Source of the DNA: Epichloe hybrida
Taxonomy: Eukaryota; Ascomycota; Sordariomycetes; Hypocreales; Clavicipitaceae
DNA: 64,000 nucleotides
Assembly (NCBI GenBank): GCA_019022495.1
Contig: JAFEKR010000005.1
Span: forward strand, 930,001 to 994,000
Direction of reading: 5' to 3'
Below, in pieces: positions 31,171 to 41,571 of the stretch. The position numbers and the translations under genes are program-made. Below the pieces are notes generated by a model. The model searched no databases. It was not told the DNA's origin and was given only the letters and a program-made list of their open reading frames with translations. The stretch's first letter is position 1. Each line of letters begins with the position of its first letter.

Positions 31171-34100
31171 TTTGACGATGTGATGGCGCGAAGGAGAGCT
31201 TGCGCTTTTGATTGTGGAGGAATGCGAGAAAGCTTTTGTCCAAAAACCTAAGTCGGGTTCCGCACACTATGACCACGAGAGTGTGAAGAGACCCAGAGAG
31301 CAAGGGAGAGGTCGCAGCTTTAGCGAATGCGAGCAAGATGGCGAGGAGTGACTGTCAAAGGCGAGTCAGGTCGGTTTTTTGTTATTGGTTGTTGACTCGG
31401 CGTGGTCGAGTGTGGCGAGATGACACACACACACAACTTACAAGTGAACAAGCTGTCTTTCCTTCTTGCTTCCCTCTGCTGGCTGCTTTGCTGGCTGGCT
31501 AGTCGATCACTTACTGGGTGGATGGATCAATGCCGTGAGAAGCAACGAGGTGCCGTTTTGGCGCCGTTGTCGTTCTAACGCTGGAATGTTGGCAGGGACC
31601 CAGACGGTGTCAGACGGTGTGTGCAACAAGCTGGAACAGAACGAGACAAGCTTCCTCGGGATGGCAGGATTGACGAGCGGGACGAGTGGCAGATGCTGCA
31701 AGGAAGAGGCTTGACTACGCCCAAGCAAGTCCGAACCAGGCAAGAAGACAAAACGAGGGCGGGTTGGGCACTGGACGGGATGGGCTTGATGCGACCGTCA
31801 GCTCAGGAAAACTGTTCGCTTGAGGATAAGGGGGATAAGGGATAAGAGGGATGAGGAAGGGTCGGGGAGGGCTGAGGCGAAGGAAATTCGATATCCGCTG
31901 GGGCACGGATTCATGAAGGGGCAATCAAGGGCAAACGTGGGAGACAAGCAGGTGGAAGGTCACCAACAACCAGTGCAAACGCGCGTTAGCACGAAAATAC
32001 AAAAAGCAACAACGCAGGGCGGCACACAACAAGGCGCACGCAGGTACCGAACCACAAAGTCGCTAGCACCTGGTTGCGTCCGCGCGGGGCAGGGAATACA
32101 TACCGAGTTCTCCTCACTTGTCCGTTGTACCCTGCACTGTGCCCCGTACTGTGCTTCGTATGTATGCAATCCCATCAGAGATCACTCATCTACGAGCTGT
32201 GGCACTGACTGCATATGTACATATGTACATATGTACATAGCACTCGCAACGCCGACACTGCGCCGACACTGCGCCGACTTTGACCAAGGCCTGGCTTACT
32301 TGCTCTGGCGCTGTGTGCGCCTGGCGGCCGGCGCGGCAGTTGGAACACCTGGGCTTAGGTGGGCCGTTGCGGAGCGCACAGGTGGTGGTAAACCAGTAGC
32401 AATCCATGTCATTTATGCAGGATGATGCTAGTGCAAGACGAGGGATAAATGCAGGCAGGTCTGGAGTGGAGACAGAGGGCAGCCAGTGGACTGACAACTG
32501 GGTGGCGCGGTGCAGGGGCTCAGGGGTGTGCATGTGGTGTGAACGTCACCGTGTGGTAGACCGTAGGGAGGGATCAAGCCATTTCTCACAAATTCCTTTG
32601 GGTGCCGTAAGGGGGCAGGTAGAAGACCTAACTTTTGAGTACGCGAGAATGTACATATGTACAGTGCTAAATTATACGGCCTACTCCCCTTGAATTATTT
32701 TACAAATCTACATCACAGGGGGAATTGAGCCAATCAGGTCTTAGAAAGAAAGTATGTAACGGAGTTTACGGAGTAGGGCTGGGATCCATACGTAGCTTCA
32801 ATGATGAATAATCTATGGAAGATAACATATCTTTTAGTAGCACATAATACCCTATACATGTATATTTTCCCTATAGCTCTTTAATAATAGTATCGCGGAG
32901 GACTTATAGCTAATTACAGCTGTTGGAGAGGAACCAAGAAATAGGGCATGGAGATGTGTACAATAATTCGAGGGGGGGGCATTGTACAATGCATGTAGCC
33001 TGCTCCCTTACGACACCAAAGGGATAGGGGCGGCAGGCCAGAAGGCCAGATGGATATTTAGGAATTGGTTGGTCGATGGTTCGTGGTTTCTTTCCATCCA
33101 GACGAAAGACAATTGCTTGAACATCAATCAACATCAAGCTGCATGGAAGGCTGGTGAGTCATCTATTGCCAGGTTTTTGGCGTCGTAATCCGTAATTGGA
33201 CCTCGTTTACGGATTACGGAGTATTCCTCTCCAGATCTCCAGACAAGTTGTTAATAATAGCCTGATATCAAGGATATTCTGTACTCGTGACCCCCCGTAT
33301 TACGTGGGCCTTTTAGCGCTAGCCTCCTGAAGATGTCAAGGTAATCAATCCTCTGAACCGGCGATTCAAACATGTCGCATATTCTCCGCGAGCTCGTTTC
33401 GCCATCCCCCTTCGGTTCCAAGTGATATGGCTTCTTAATGAACACGGTCGACATTTGCGGCCGCGGATGAGCCACGGAAAACGACGTCATGCATGTACAC
33501 GCAGTATGTAATAGTTCATGGTAGACTACGGATCCGTAGGACCGCGGATAATAGCTTGACGCGGGTGGTGACTCTGGTGAGGGAGAAAGAACAGTCCCCT
33601 GTCCTAGACATTGAATTTCTTCCTATTACCCATGGAATTTCACAACTTCAGCCCGTTATTACCGCCAGGTGTTCACGCAACCGAGCGAGACAGATGCTAG
33701 CCCAAACTTTAGCCAGAAGACGAGAAGATGAGTGAGGACGCGCAGTCACCGAGGCTGTGACTCCCAGGAATTGGGGAATAGGTCCGTAGAAGCCGCGAGC
33801 GCAGCAGCCATTTCTATGTAGTCAATACGATCTTGCCCCGCTTTAGCCGCCCCCCCCTTCTCCTCCAACCCTCCAATCCCAATTCCCACCAGCCCCCCCC
33901 GTCCATGTGCTCCGTACTAGTCCGCACTCGCACTGGGATTAGGGACAAGCAGACGCCCTCGGTAGCGTCCATCGCCCTCTTTTTGCTTTCTAGCAAACAC
34001 CATGATGGCGGCGAGGTGTGATGAATGGAATGAAGAAGGGCCAACAAGCGTCTCAGTGCGGCATCCAGCCGTGTCGAAATGCCACATCCACTGATGGCAA

Positions 34101-35483
34101 TTTCCCTTTTGCCCTATGTATGTAATTAGTACACACAACAACTCGGTACGGGAGTAACGCGTCCCATTGACGGCCCGCCTTGAGCAATTTTTTGCGTTTC
34201 CCTAGCCATCACCAGGGATGATAATAATAAACCGGGAGATTGACGGGGCAACACACACACACACCCCCCCCCGTGCCCCCGTGCCCCCATTGCCCCCGTG
34301 CCCCCCGTGCATCATCCCAAGTTTTCTTCTGTGGCACAATGAACTACATGTGCGGACTACGGGACTAAAAAAAAGAAGCGTTGAGTGTTGCTCACTGCTG
34401 AGCCCGACATCTCACAAGCTTGGTCTGACAATGAGGCTCAACAAGCGACAGTGTCAACTGCCGCTGGTGCATGAGGCGGTCGGGATCTGCTTCATTTCAC
34501 GACCCCGCCGCGAGTGTGGGACTACCAAAACGTCGGCTCCTGAGGACTCCGCACAGGGCACAGGGCGGCGCGCAATCGACAGACAGGCTACATGTGCATT
34601 GTACATGCTGTACATGCTGTAAGGGAGCAGGGAATACGGAGTACTCCGTGCATACGGAGCACAATTTATCAACTTGCCAGACATGGGTGGAATCCACTCC
34701 GCAGTCTGGCCTGTGCGTATTTTGGCCTGGTTTTTTTTTTTTTCTGCTCCCTTTTTCAAACCGTACCGCACAGTACCCGCGTATCCGTGTGGCGAGCGGA
34801 CTGCTCCCCGACACGAGGGTGGAAGCGCAGTGCTCTGTAACGCATATGTACATGTACATACATTGTAGGGGAAGGGGGGGCATGAGGATCCCCCGTAACT
34901 CCGTGCCTGTGGTGAAATCACTGATGTGGGTGCAGTAACTAATGTAGGGCATCCGTCGCGGGGCTTGTTGTGGGCGTCTAGGCGCGCTGGCTCTCTGACG
35001 CTACTGCGCTGCACCCGCTGCACCCGCTGTACCTGCACTGCGGCCACAAGCTAATGGCAGCTGAGTCTCAATGTATCGGTCGATGTCACCCGGACACGCC
35101 ATTTCCCAACTGCTGCCCACTTGGCTCCCTCGTTTCTCGCATCTCAGCACCAACCCCATCTATGCCACCTGCATACAAATCCTTTCCTGTTCATTAACCT
35201 GCTAGTCAAGTCTCCTCCCGAACCGACTGACCGAAGGCGAAGGCATCCTCACGTCCGTCCGATCTTGCCTCGCCGTACCCTCTGCTTTCGATCTGTCCGC
35301 GCGTGCGCCGCTCGCTTCGCCCGCCGAACTCGACTCGCAAGACAAACGGTTGAATGCTACTCTCGTCGACCAACTTCGCCATCACCTCTGCCTTCCCGTG
35401 TGCAGAGAGTCAACCGACGCCTTTCCCTTGCTTCTCCGAATCGTTCGCTCGCTCGACGGTTGTCGACACCGAAATCAGCAGCC
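31171..35483. other. Long gene-poor interval between GT2 and GH12 genes
   Basis: 4.3 kb without a supported gene. It contains three TACGGAGTA-type motifs (32767-32775, 33215-33223, 34635-34643, the last within the palindrome CGGAGTACTCCG). GTACATATGTAC repeats occur near 32216-32238 and at 32651-32662, and an (AC)n run at 31422-31435. Poly-C/T stretches lie near 33840-33900 and 34250-34310. The section before 31171 downwards is the GT2 promoter; 34.9-35.48 kb is the GH12 promoter and 5' UTR. Frames here are short and motif-free. Confidence 0.45.
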
Positions 35484-36729
35484 ATGTTGAGATGGCTGGT
35501 CAGCGCTTTCTTTCTGGCATTGCCCGTCGGCACAACCATTGGCGTTCTGCTAGGTATCCAGGCCATCAATCGTGCGAACGGCAAACCACCTCCATTCACC
35601 GGTGGTGATGATACTGGTGGCTTACCCGGCCTCGGTCCTCTCAAGGGCAAAGACGTCGTCGTCATGAAGTGTGACGTATCCGAGGGCATCGCTTCAGGAA
35701 CCAAGAATGGCCTCGAATTCAGTCGTATGTTGTCCCGTCACTGGCTGAACCCATCGAGCGCATTCGCAAACAGAGCAGTCCCCGCGCTCTGCTCTGGGAA
35801 ATGACAATTTGCGTGACATGGAAATACTGACTGCTCATCCAGTGACGGCAAATCCTTGGGGTTGGAAGCAAGGCGAGCCTGGAAATATTTGCTTGATGGT
35901 AGGTCCCGACGCTTTCCGCTTCCTGAATTGTCGCCAATCGGTTCCCGATGCCAACTAACATGGCCAACACAGGCCAACCTGAACGGGAACCGAACCTACG
36001 CAACGAAATGGTCCGCCCCTGCTTTCAACGTAACATGGCAGTACCCCCGAGCATCCGGCACCAACAACGTGCACGCTTTCCCCAACGCCAAGGTCATGAA
36101 CAAGAAGTTCCCCGTCCAAGCAGGGTCCGTCAACAAACTCGACTTCGACGTCAGCTGGTACTTGTCACTGAAGAACGACACCTTGACAGAAATCACCGAT
36201 GCGGATGTCACAACCTATGCCATCAACGCCAACGTAGCCGTCGACATGTTCTTGGATGCAGACTCCACCAAGGCCGGCAAACCTGAAGCTGCTTCTCACG
36301 AGGTCATGGTGTGGCTTGCCAATTTTGGCACCGACACGTTCCCCATTGGCAAGACTTCAGTCGCTGACAAGGGTCTCAAGACCAAGACTCTGAACGGCAC
36401 TGATTTGTGAGTTGACGAAACGGGCTCTTGATGCGTAACATGTCTTGAAAAAACGGCTGGCGATTAACATGATGTACAGCTACCTCTACTACGGCCAGAA
36501 TCAAGTCACAAAGCAGAAGGTGTTGTCATGGGTGGCATCTAAGCCTACCAATACCTTCAAGGGAAGCCTTCAACCCTTGCTCGACGAAATCTTTGCCTCG
36601 AATAATGCCGACTATCCCACGAAAAAAGACTATCTCGGATATTTCGCCTTCGGCCAGGAAGCCTACAGCTCAACCAAGAATGTGACCTTTTCGGTTCCCA
36701 AACTGTCCGTGGACCTGGAGACGTCATGA
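35484..36729 (+). CDS. Glycoside hydrolase family 12 endoglucanase/xyloglucanase-like protein
   Basis: Four exons, 35484-35724, 35843-35898, 35973-36406 and 36480-36729, phase-consistent, 326 residues. The GH12 catalytic pair is visible: nucleophile Glu209 in HEVMVWLANFGT and acid/base Glu304 in YFAFGQEAY. Other family blocks are NPWGW (near residue 84), ATKWSAP and FDVSWYL. GH12 enzymes cut beta-1,4-glucan or xyloglucan with retention. The N-terminus is a hydrophobic helix (residues 4-27) without a clear cleavage site, followed by a Gly/Pro-rich stalk and about 70 extra residues before the catalytic domain. That suggests a membrane-anchored rather than freely secreted enzyme, which would favour action on the fungus's own wall. 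A cleaved signal cannot be excluded. Confidence 0.87.
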
Positions 36730-37937
36730 GAACCTGTCATGCTGCATAACGCGAGCTTGGATGTGACGGGCCGGTCGCTGCTTCGTGACCACTCCCGGCC
36801 TTGACGGCGAGGGAGCGGCCTGAGCTTGCACGCGACCAGGTCGAGGATGGCTCCCGGCAACGCGATGTACTCTGTGGGCCTCGTCCGATTGCTTGCCGGC
36901 ATGAGAAGCAGCAAACGGTACTTACTGCACGCACTGATCTCAATACATTTGCTAGCGCGCATATGCCATGACCATAATTTGACATTTGCGGTAGTTTTCA
37001 TACGGAGTAGTTTGAGCGGCGTTTATTCGGAGAAACTGGGTAGTGTCACTGGCACACATAGTTGGGGTTTTTCTCTTCTTTCTTTTTTCGATTACCATTC
37101 CTATATAATCTTGCCATGATGCTCTATGCAGATGACAGCAGGGACGATGTTGTATATTACGTACGGTACGCGATTACCGCTTGTGGCGAGATAGATTTAC
37201 AGTCGATGGAATGCAAGAGGCTCCCTTTTTTTTTTTTTAATCTATTGTATAGCATGATGATCATAGATAGACTCGGAACAAGCATTGAACCGACGCGGCT
37301 CGTTCTGAAGCGGAAACTGGGACCACGTGTTGCTCACCCCCCTTCCCCCTCTCCGACCAGTCGATACAGTACATACACCCGAGCCTGGAACCTGAGGAGA
37401 CGACAAGGTGTTGGCTCGCGGCTTTGATTAAATGATGGCCATGGTCAAATACACTGCAGGGGATGGATGGGATTGGGATGACCTCCCAGCGACGTCAGCT
37501 CCCAGATCCAACGCCGACTCCGCCGGATCGACCACAATGTCTGCCAAATCGGGTCCCCAAGCCACCAACAGGCCGAAACCCAATATTATGTAGTATTCAC
37601 AACGCCCCCCCATCGAGCAACGCCTTCAAGGCAATCTGGGGGCTTCCAGCAGTTCCTCCTGGCCAGTGGCCGGTGGGTGGCGCGGCACTGCCTCGACAAC
37701 AATAGGCAAGGCAAGCCATTCATTCCTCTGCCGACAATAGCAAGGACCCTGGCCCTGGCCCCGGCCCCATGCTGGGGGAGGGGGGGTTGAAATGCATGGA
37801 GGGTTGACAGGTTGGGAAACACGTGTTGTTCCTCCCCGTCGCCAATATCTGGTGCAGCGAGAAGAAAAAACAAGACGTGTTCGCATCGGCAATAGACGGC
37901 CGCACGGTACAGACGCTTGGGAACCAATTCATCCAAC

Positions 37938-38063
37938 ACTACGGACTACGGACTACGGACTACGGACTACGGACTACGGACTACGGACTACGGACTACGG
38001 ACTACGGACTACGGACTACGGACTACGGACTACGGACTACGGAGCACGGAGCACGGAGCACGG
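37938..38063 (+). repeat. Heptamer array (ACTACGG)15 followed by (AGCACGG)3
   Basis: Fifteen perfect copies of ACTACGG (37938-38042) run directly into three copies of AGCACGG (38043-38063). The length is unusual for a 7-mer with no mismatch. All three plus-strand frames stay open across the array, which produces spurious TDYGLR-repeat translations. Confidence 0.97.
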
Positions 38064-38129
38064 AATAACGGAGCACCGAGTGTACGGGGTAAGTTTACCT
38101 TTTTCCCATGGATGGATGGACTAAATGAT

Positions 38130-38257
38130 GGGGAAAAAAAAACAGGCAAGTACCAGGTCGAGGTTTCCCACCCGCACCCGCACCTGCACCCGTTCGGGTT
38201 CCTTTCGGGTTCACGGATGGGAAACCTCGACCTGGTACTTGCCTGTTTTTTTTCCCC
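38130..38257. repeat. Long inverted repeat: 40-bp arms, 47-bp loop
   Basis: The left arm (38130-38170) contains CAGGCAAGTACCAGGTCGAG and the right arm (38218-38257) is its reverse complement. The arms match perfectly except for one base of length in the A/T tract (nine A versus eight T). The loop is GC-rich with CCCGCACC and CGGGTTC words that can pair further. It ends 83 bp upstream of the first ATG of the GT8 gene, so it lies in its promoter or 5' UTR. A transcript through it would fold into a very stable hairpin. Confidence 0.93.
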
Positions 38258-38339
38258 CCACTCTGTCCGTTACTTGCGGCGGCTGGCAAGATGGAAGAAA
38301 CATGGAGGAAGTGAGGGGGGATGGGGGGGCAATCGATGA

Positions 38340-39488
38340 ATGATCAAAACTGACACAAACACCTCTTGTCTCGACGGCGGTAGGCCAGCCATCAATCACA
38401 CATCACGGCAAAAGATGCACCGCCCCATGCTGTCGAGCCGACGAATATTCGGCCGCCGGAGAGCGTCGCCGTCAAAGATGCTCATCCTCATGGCGGCGCT
38501 GCTCATCCTCTACTCGCTGCTGCCCGGCAGATCAACAACAACCACGTCCAAGCAGCAGCCGGACCCGACATACGGCTTCCTGGACGAGACGTCGCCCGCA
38601 TCCCGCCTCGCCGTCGCCACGTTCCTCACCGGTGGCGACGACGGCGACGACGACGACGCCGCCTCGGCATCGCGATTCCTCTCGAACCCCTACTTCGCCG
38701 CGACCCGGACGCTCCTCCACCAGCTGCTCCACGGGCCCGAGACGCGCATCAACACGTCCAACGTCGACATCGACGTCGTCGTCCTCGTGACGCCCAACGT
38801 GCCCCCCTCCGCGAGGCGGCAGCTGTCCCGCGAGGGCGCCGTCGTCATCCAGGCCGCGCCCGTGCCCCTCAGGTGGTGGATCAAGACTGGCGTCCGGCGG
38901 TGGAAGGACCAGTTCCTCAAGCTGCGCCTCCTCGAGCAGACGCAGTACAAGCGGCTCCTCTTCATCGACGCCGACACCCTCCTCACGTCGAGCATAGACG
39001 GCCTCTTCGCCGAGCCCGAGGTGGCGCTCCCCGCCCCGACGCTCCACGGCCGCTCCCGCCCCGACGAGCGGGCCCTCCTCCCCGCCCGCTTCGTCTTCGC
39101 CGCCCGCTCCGACAACCAGCTCACGGGCGAGCGGCGCCACCCCTTCCCCCCGCTCAACACGGACGTCTTCAGCGCCGGCTTCTGGGCCGCCGCCCCCTCG
39201 CCCGAGCTCTTCGCCTACCTGCTCTCCGTCATGGACCACTACCGCCGCTTCGACCCGCACACCATGGAGCAGAGCCTCCTCAACTACGCCTTCCGCCGGG
39301 GCGGCCCCATGCCCTGGCGCGAGCTGCACTACCGATGGAGCGCCACCTGGCCCAGCGCGAGAGACGTCGCCGGCGGAGTCGTCTCGCTGCACGAGAAGCT
39401 GTGGAAGACGGGGCCCGACGAGCTGCGCGCGCTGTGGGAGCGCCGCAGGGACGAAATGGAGAGGTACTGGACCGAGCACGCCGCGTGA
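38340..39488 (+). CDS. Glycosyltransferase family 8 (glycogenin-like) type II membrane protein
   Basis: Intronless, 382 residues from the ATG at 38340; the in-frame ATG at 38415 (MHRPMLSSRR) is an equally good start and leaves a basic cytosolic tail. One hydrophobic helix (residues 47-62) follows, then a Thr/Ser stem, consistent with a Golgi type II enzyme. The nucleotide-sugar/metal motif is LLFIDADTLL (DAD 210-212), followed by NTDVFSAGFW and a C-terminal HEKLWKTGP block, as in fungal GT8 proteins related to glycogenin and to inositol-phosphoceramide or glucuronyl transferases. It should transfer a hexose or hexuronic acid from UDP; the acceptor is not predictable. G/C at third positions is extreme. 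A hairpin lies just upstream. Confidence 0.82.
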   Translation: MIKTDTNTSCLDGGRPAINHTSRQKMHRPMLSSRRIFGRRRASPSKMLILMAALLILYSLLPGRSTTTTSKQQPDPTYGFLDETSPASRLAVATFLTGGDDGDDDDAASASRFLSNPYFAATRTLLHQLLHGPETRINTSNVDIDVVVLVTPNVPPSARRQLSREGAVVIQAAPVPLRWWIKTGVRRWKDQFLKLRLLEQTQYKRLLFIDADTLLTSSIDGLFAEPEVALPAPTLHGRSRPDERALLPARFVFAARSDNQLTGERRHPFPPLNTDVFSAGFWAAAPSPELFAYLLSVMDHYRRFDPHTMEQSLLNYAFRRGGPMPWRELHYRWSATWPSARDVAGGVVSLHEKLWKTGPDELRALWERRRDEMERYWTEHAA

Positions 39489-40092
39489 CTTGGGCGCTCA
39501 GCCAGGAAATTCTTGTGTTGACACTGCCTGACACTGCCTGAATTGGTGTCCTCTTGTTGCACGACAGAACTGTATTAATTACCGGGTGTTTCTTTATAAG
39601 CGGCGCGGGAACGGCGCGGGAACGGCGCGGGAACCATGAAAGCCCTTTAGTCCAACACCTTTGCTGCCGAGTGCTAGTAGTGACATGTAGCTGAGTGAAT
39701 CCACCTCGGGACACGAAACCCTTGTTCTGACTCAACACGAGGGACTACTTCCTTTCACGTCCCAATCGCAACATGGTTCAATGATGGTGAATTTGTAACT
39801 CAATCGACCATGTACGACCGGTCGAAACGCCCCTGACGCCACGAAGAAATGGTAAGCCCTTTTCTAATCAAGCACGGGTTGTGAGCGAACGAAAAAAAGA
39901 TAAAAATATGTAAAAAAAAAAGTTCAAGATTACATGACAGGCGTACGAGATATATCAATGGTATCCCAAAGGACGCATATACAAATCAAAAAACAAGTCT
40001 ACCGAGCCCTTCCCATCCCGCCTTTGTTGCTCTCGCCCCCGGATGGTCCTCGGTAAAGCTGCTCTGGGGGTTGACTGCGCCAGAGCATGGCT
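39489..40092. other. Convergent gap between GT8 and CRH genes
   Basis: Two 3' UTR regions meet here. The only structure seen is an 11-bp tandem repeat, CGGCGCGGGAA three times at 39601-39633. Confidence 0.6.
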
Positions 40093-41571
40093 TTACATCC
40101 TCTGCATTCCGTAGCTTTCCTGCGGTCCGGGTGATCCTATGCGGGAGTAGCCACCGGGTGCTGAACCACTTCGCATCTGGTGCTGACGGGGGGCGCCTTG
40201 GAGGGGCATGCCGGGGCTTTGAGAGCGTGGAGGAATGCCTGGACTGGGCGGGACGCCAAAATCGAAGCCATGATGGCTCGAGGGAGCAGGACTTGCAGTG
40301 CGGCCTGGCTGCCCGCGCACGGCGGCTCCTGCAGCTCCCATGGCGCCGCCCATCATTCCACCACTCGCATTGCTGGCACTGCTCCCAAGTCGGCTCTTCT
40401 CATCAAACGGTCCGTCAAAGGGATTCGAGTCCGGCACATGGTATGAGCCGTCATCACTCATGCCTTCTGCGCGAAACTCGCGGGCATTGTACTCGTGCCC
40501 GTGGGCTGTGAATCCGTCGGGGTTGACGCCACGCTTTCGGAACGCTTCGTTCTCGCGTCTTTCTTGGAGCTCGCGTTCTTGGACTGCTCTGGCTTCGGCG
40601 GCGCCGATTCGTCGCTGTCGAATGTAGTACCAGAGCAGCGTGCCGAGAGCTAGACCGACAATAGCGGCACCTGCTGCGTAGACTGCTGCTCTGGCCCCCG
40701 ACGATAGATCTTTCCACTTCTCGCCAATGGACTTTTCGGGTCGCTTGTTCAGCGCGCCGAGTGCGGTGGAATTCCCGGCGGCGATTTTGATGCTCTCCCA
40801 GCTGCCGGAGCGATCGCCGTACGTGTATTCTTTGCCGGTGCTGAAGTCGGTGATCTGAGCGCTCTTGAGGTGCATCGTGTAAGGACCAGAGGCGTAGTCG
40901 GTGTCACCACCAGCCCATTGGCGAGTGCCTTCGGGCAGTGATGGGTCGCCACCGGCCCAAATACCGACGCTCATGCGCATGGGGGTTTGCGGATAGTTGT
41001 GCGTGCTGTTGGCGTCCTTGGCATCCAGAGTGCGCACGTGGTTCCCGTCGATGAACCACTGTATCGAATCCTTGGTCCACAAAGTCGTGTAGTTGTGGAA
41101 ATCATCTTGCATGCCAGACATGGGGTGCGAGCCGCCGTTCTTGTAGTCCTGACGACCCTTGCCGAAGTAATTTGTTGTGGCAAAGCTCTTGTTGGAGCCC
41201 AAGAATTCCCAGTCAACCTCGTCGAGGTCATCGCTGAGCCACATCATGGAGCTGATGATTCCCCGGCCAGGGGCCACCTTGAGCCATATCTCTGAGCGAC
41301 CGAAGAAGAAGTAGAACTTGGTGCGGATTGTGGGTGAGTCGCCCTGCTTGGCGATGGTGAAGGAAGCACCGCTGCTGGCGTCGTAGTTGACATTGCCAGC
41401 TGTCGTCTCCCACAAGGCACTGTCGGGAGTCGAGTTGAAGTGGAAGAGATGATCGGTTCCAAATGCCGGGTTCGGAGGGCAATCACGCTCCATGGGATTG
41501 CAGTCAGTGTGAACCTGGGCGGTGGCGAGGCCCAACAGGGCCGCCGCGGCAAGAAACGATTTGCACAACAT
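40093..41571 (-). CDS. CRH-family cell-wall transglycosylase (GH16, Utr2/Crh1-like)
   Basis: Intronless, 492 residues. Signal peptide is residues 1-19 (LLGLATAQ). The GH16 catalytic motif is DEVDWEFLG (117-125; nucleophile Glu118 and acid/base Glu122), preceded by GRGIISSMMWLSDD. The Cys pair DCNPMERDCPP near residues 24-31 is the N-terminal CRH signature. Residues 294-317 form a transmembrane helix and residues 318-492 a Gly/Ser/Pro-rich cytosolic tail. CRH proteins join chitin to beta-1,6- or beta-1,3-glucan in the wall. Many are GPI-anchored; this one has a genuine helix and long tail, placing it with the membrane-spanning fungal subgroup. The ATG at 41571 starts the signal peptide directly. 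Confidence 0.93.
   Translation of the reverse strand: MLCKSFLAAAALLGLATAQVHTDCNPMERDCPPNPAFGTDHLFHFNSTPDSALWETTAGNVNYDASSGASFTIAKQGDSPTIRTKFYFFFGRSEIWLKVAPGRGIISSMMWLSDDLDEVDWEFLGSNKSFATTNYFGKGRQDYKNGGSHPMSGMQDDFHNYTTLWTKDSIQWFIDGNHVRTLDAKDANSTHNYPQTPMRMSVGIWAGGDPSLPEGTRQWAGGDTDYASGPYTMHLKSAQITDFSTGKEYTYGDRSGSWESIKIAAGNSTALGALNKRPEKSIGEKWKDLSSGARAAVYAAGAAIVGLALGTLLWYYIRQRRIGAAEARAVQERELQERRENEAFRKRGVNPDGFTAHGHEYNAREFRAEGMSDDGSYHVPDSNPFDGPFDEKSRLGSSASNASGGMMGGAMGAAGAAVRGQPGRTASPAPSSHHGFDFGVPPSPGIPPRSQSPGMPLQGAPRQHQMRSGSAPGGYSRIGSPGPQESYGMQRM

Larger units (their letters stand above)
36730..38339. other. Intergenic region between GH12 and GT8 genes
   Basis: No gene is supported. It holds a TACGGAGTA motif (37001-37009), a heptamer array (37938-38063) and a long-armed hairpin (38130-38257), both listed separately. 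Confidence 0.45.

Noticed and set aside
37792..38124. TDYGLR-repeat proteins across the heptamer array
   Set aside because: A stop-free 7-bp repeat reads open in all three frames; this is an arithmetic consequence, not coding evidence.
38532..39479. 315-codon minus-strand frame antisense to GT8
   Set aside because: Produced by extreme G/C third positions of GT8; Gly/Val/Glu-rich with no recognisable domain.
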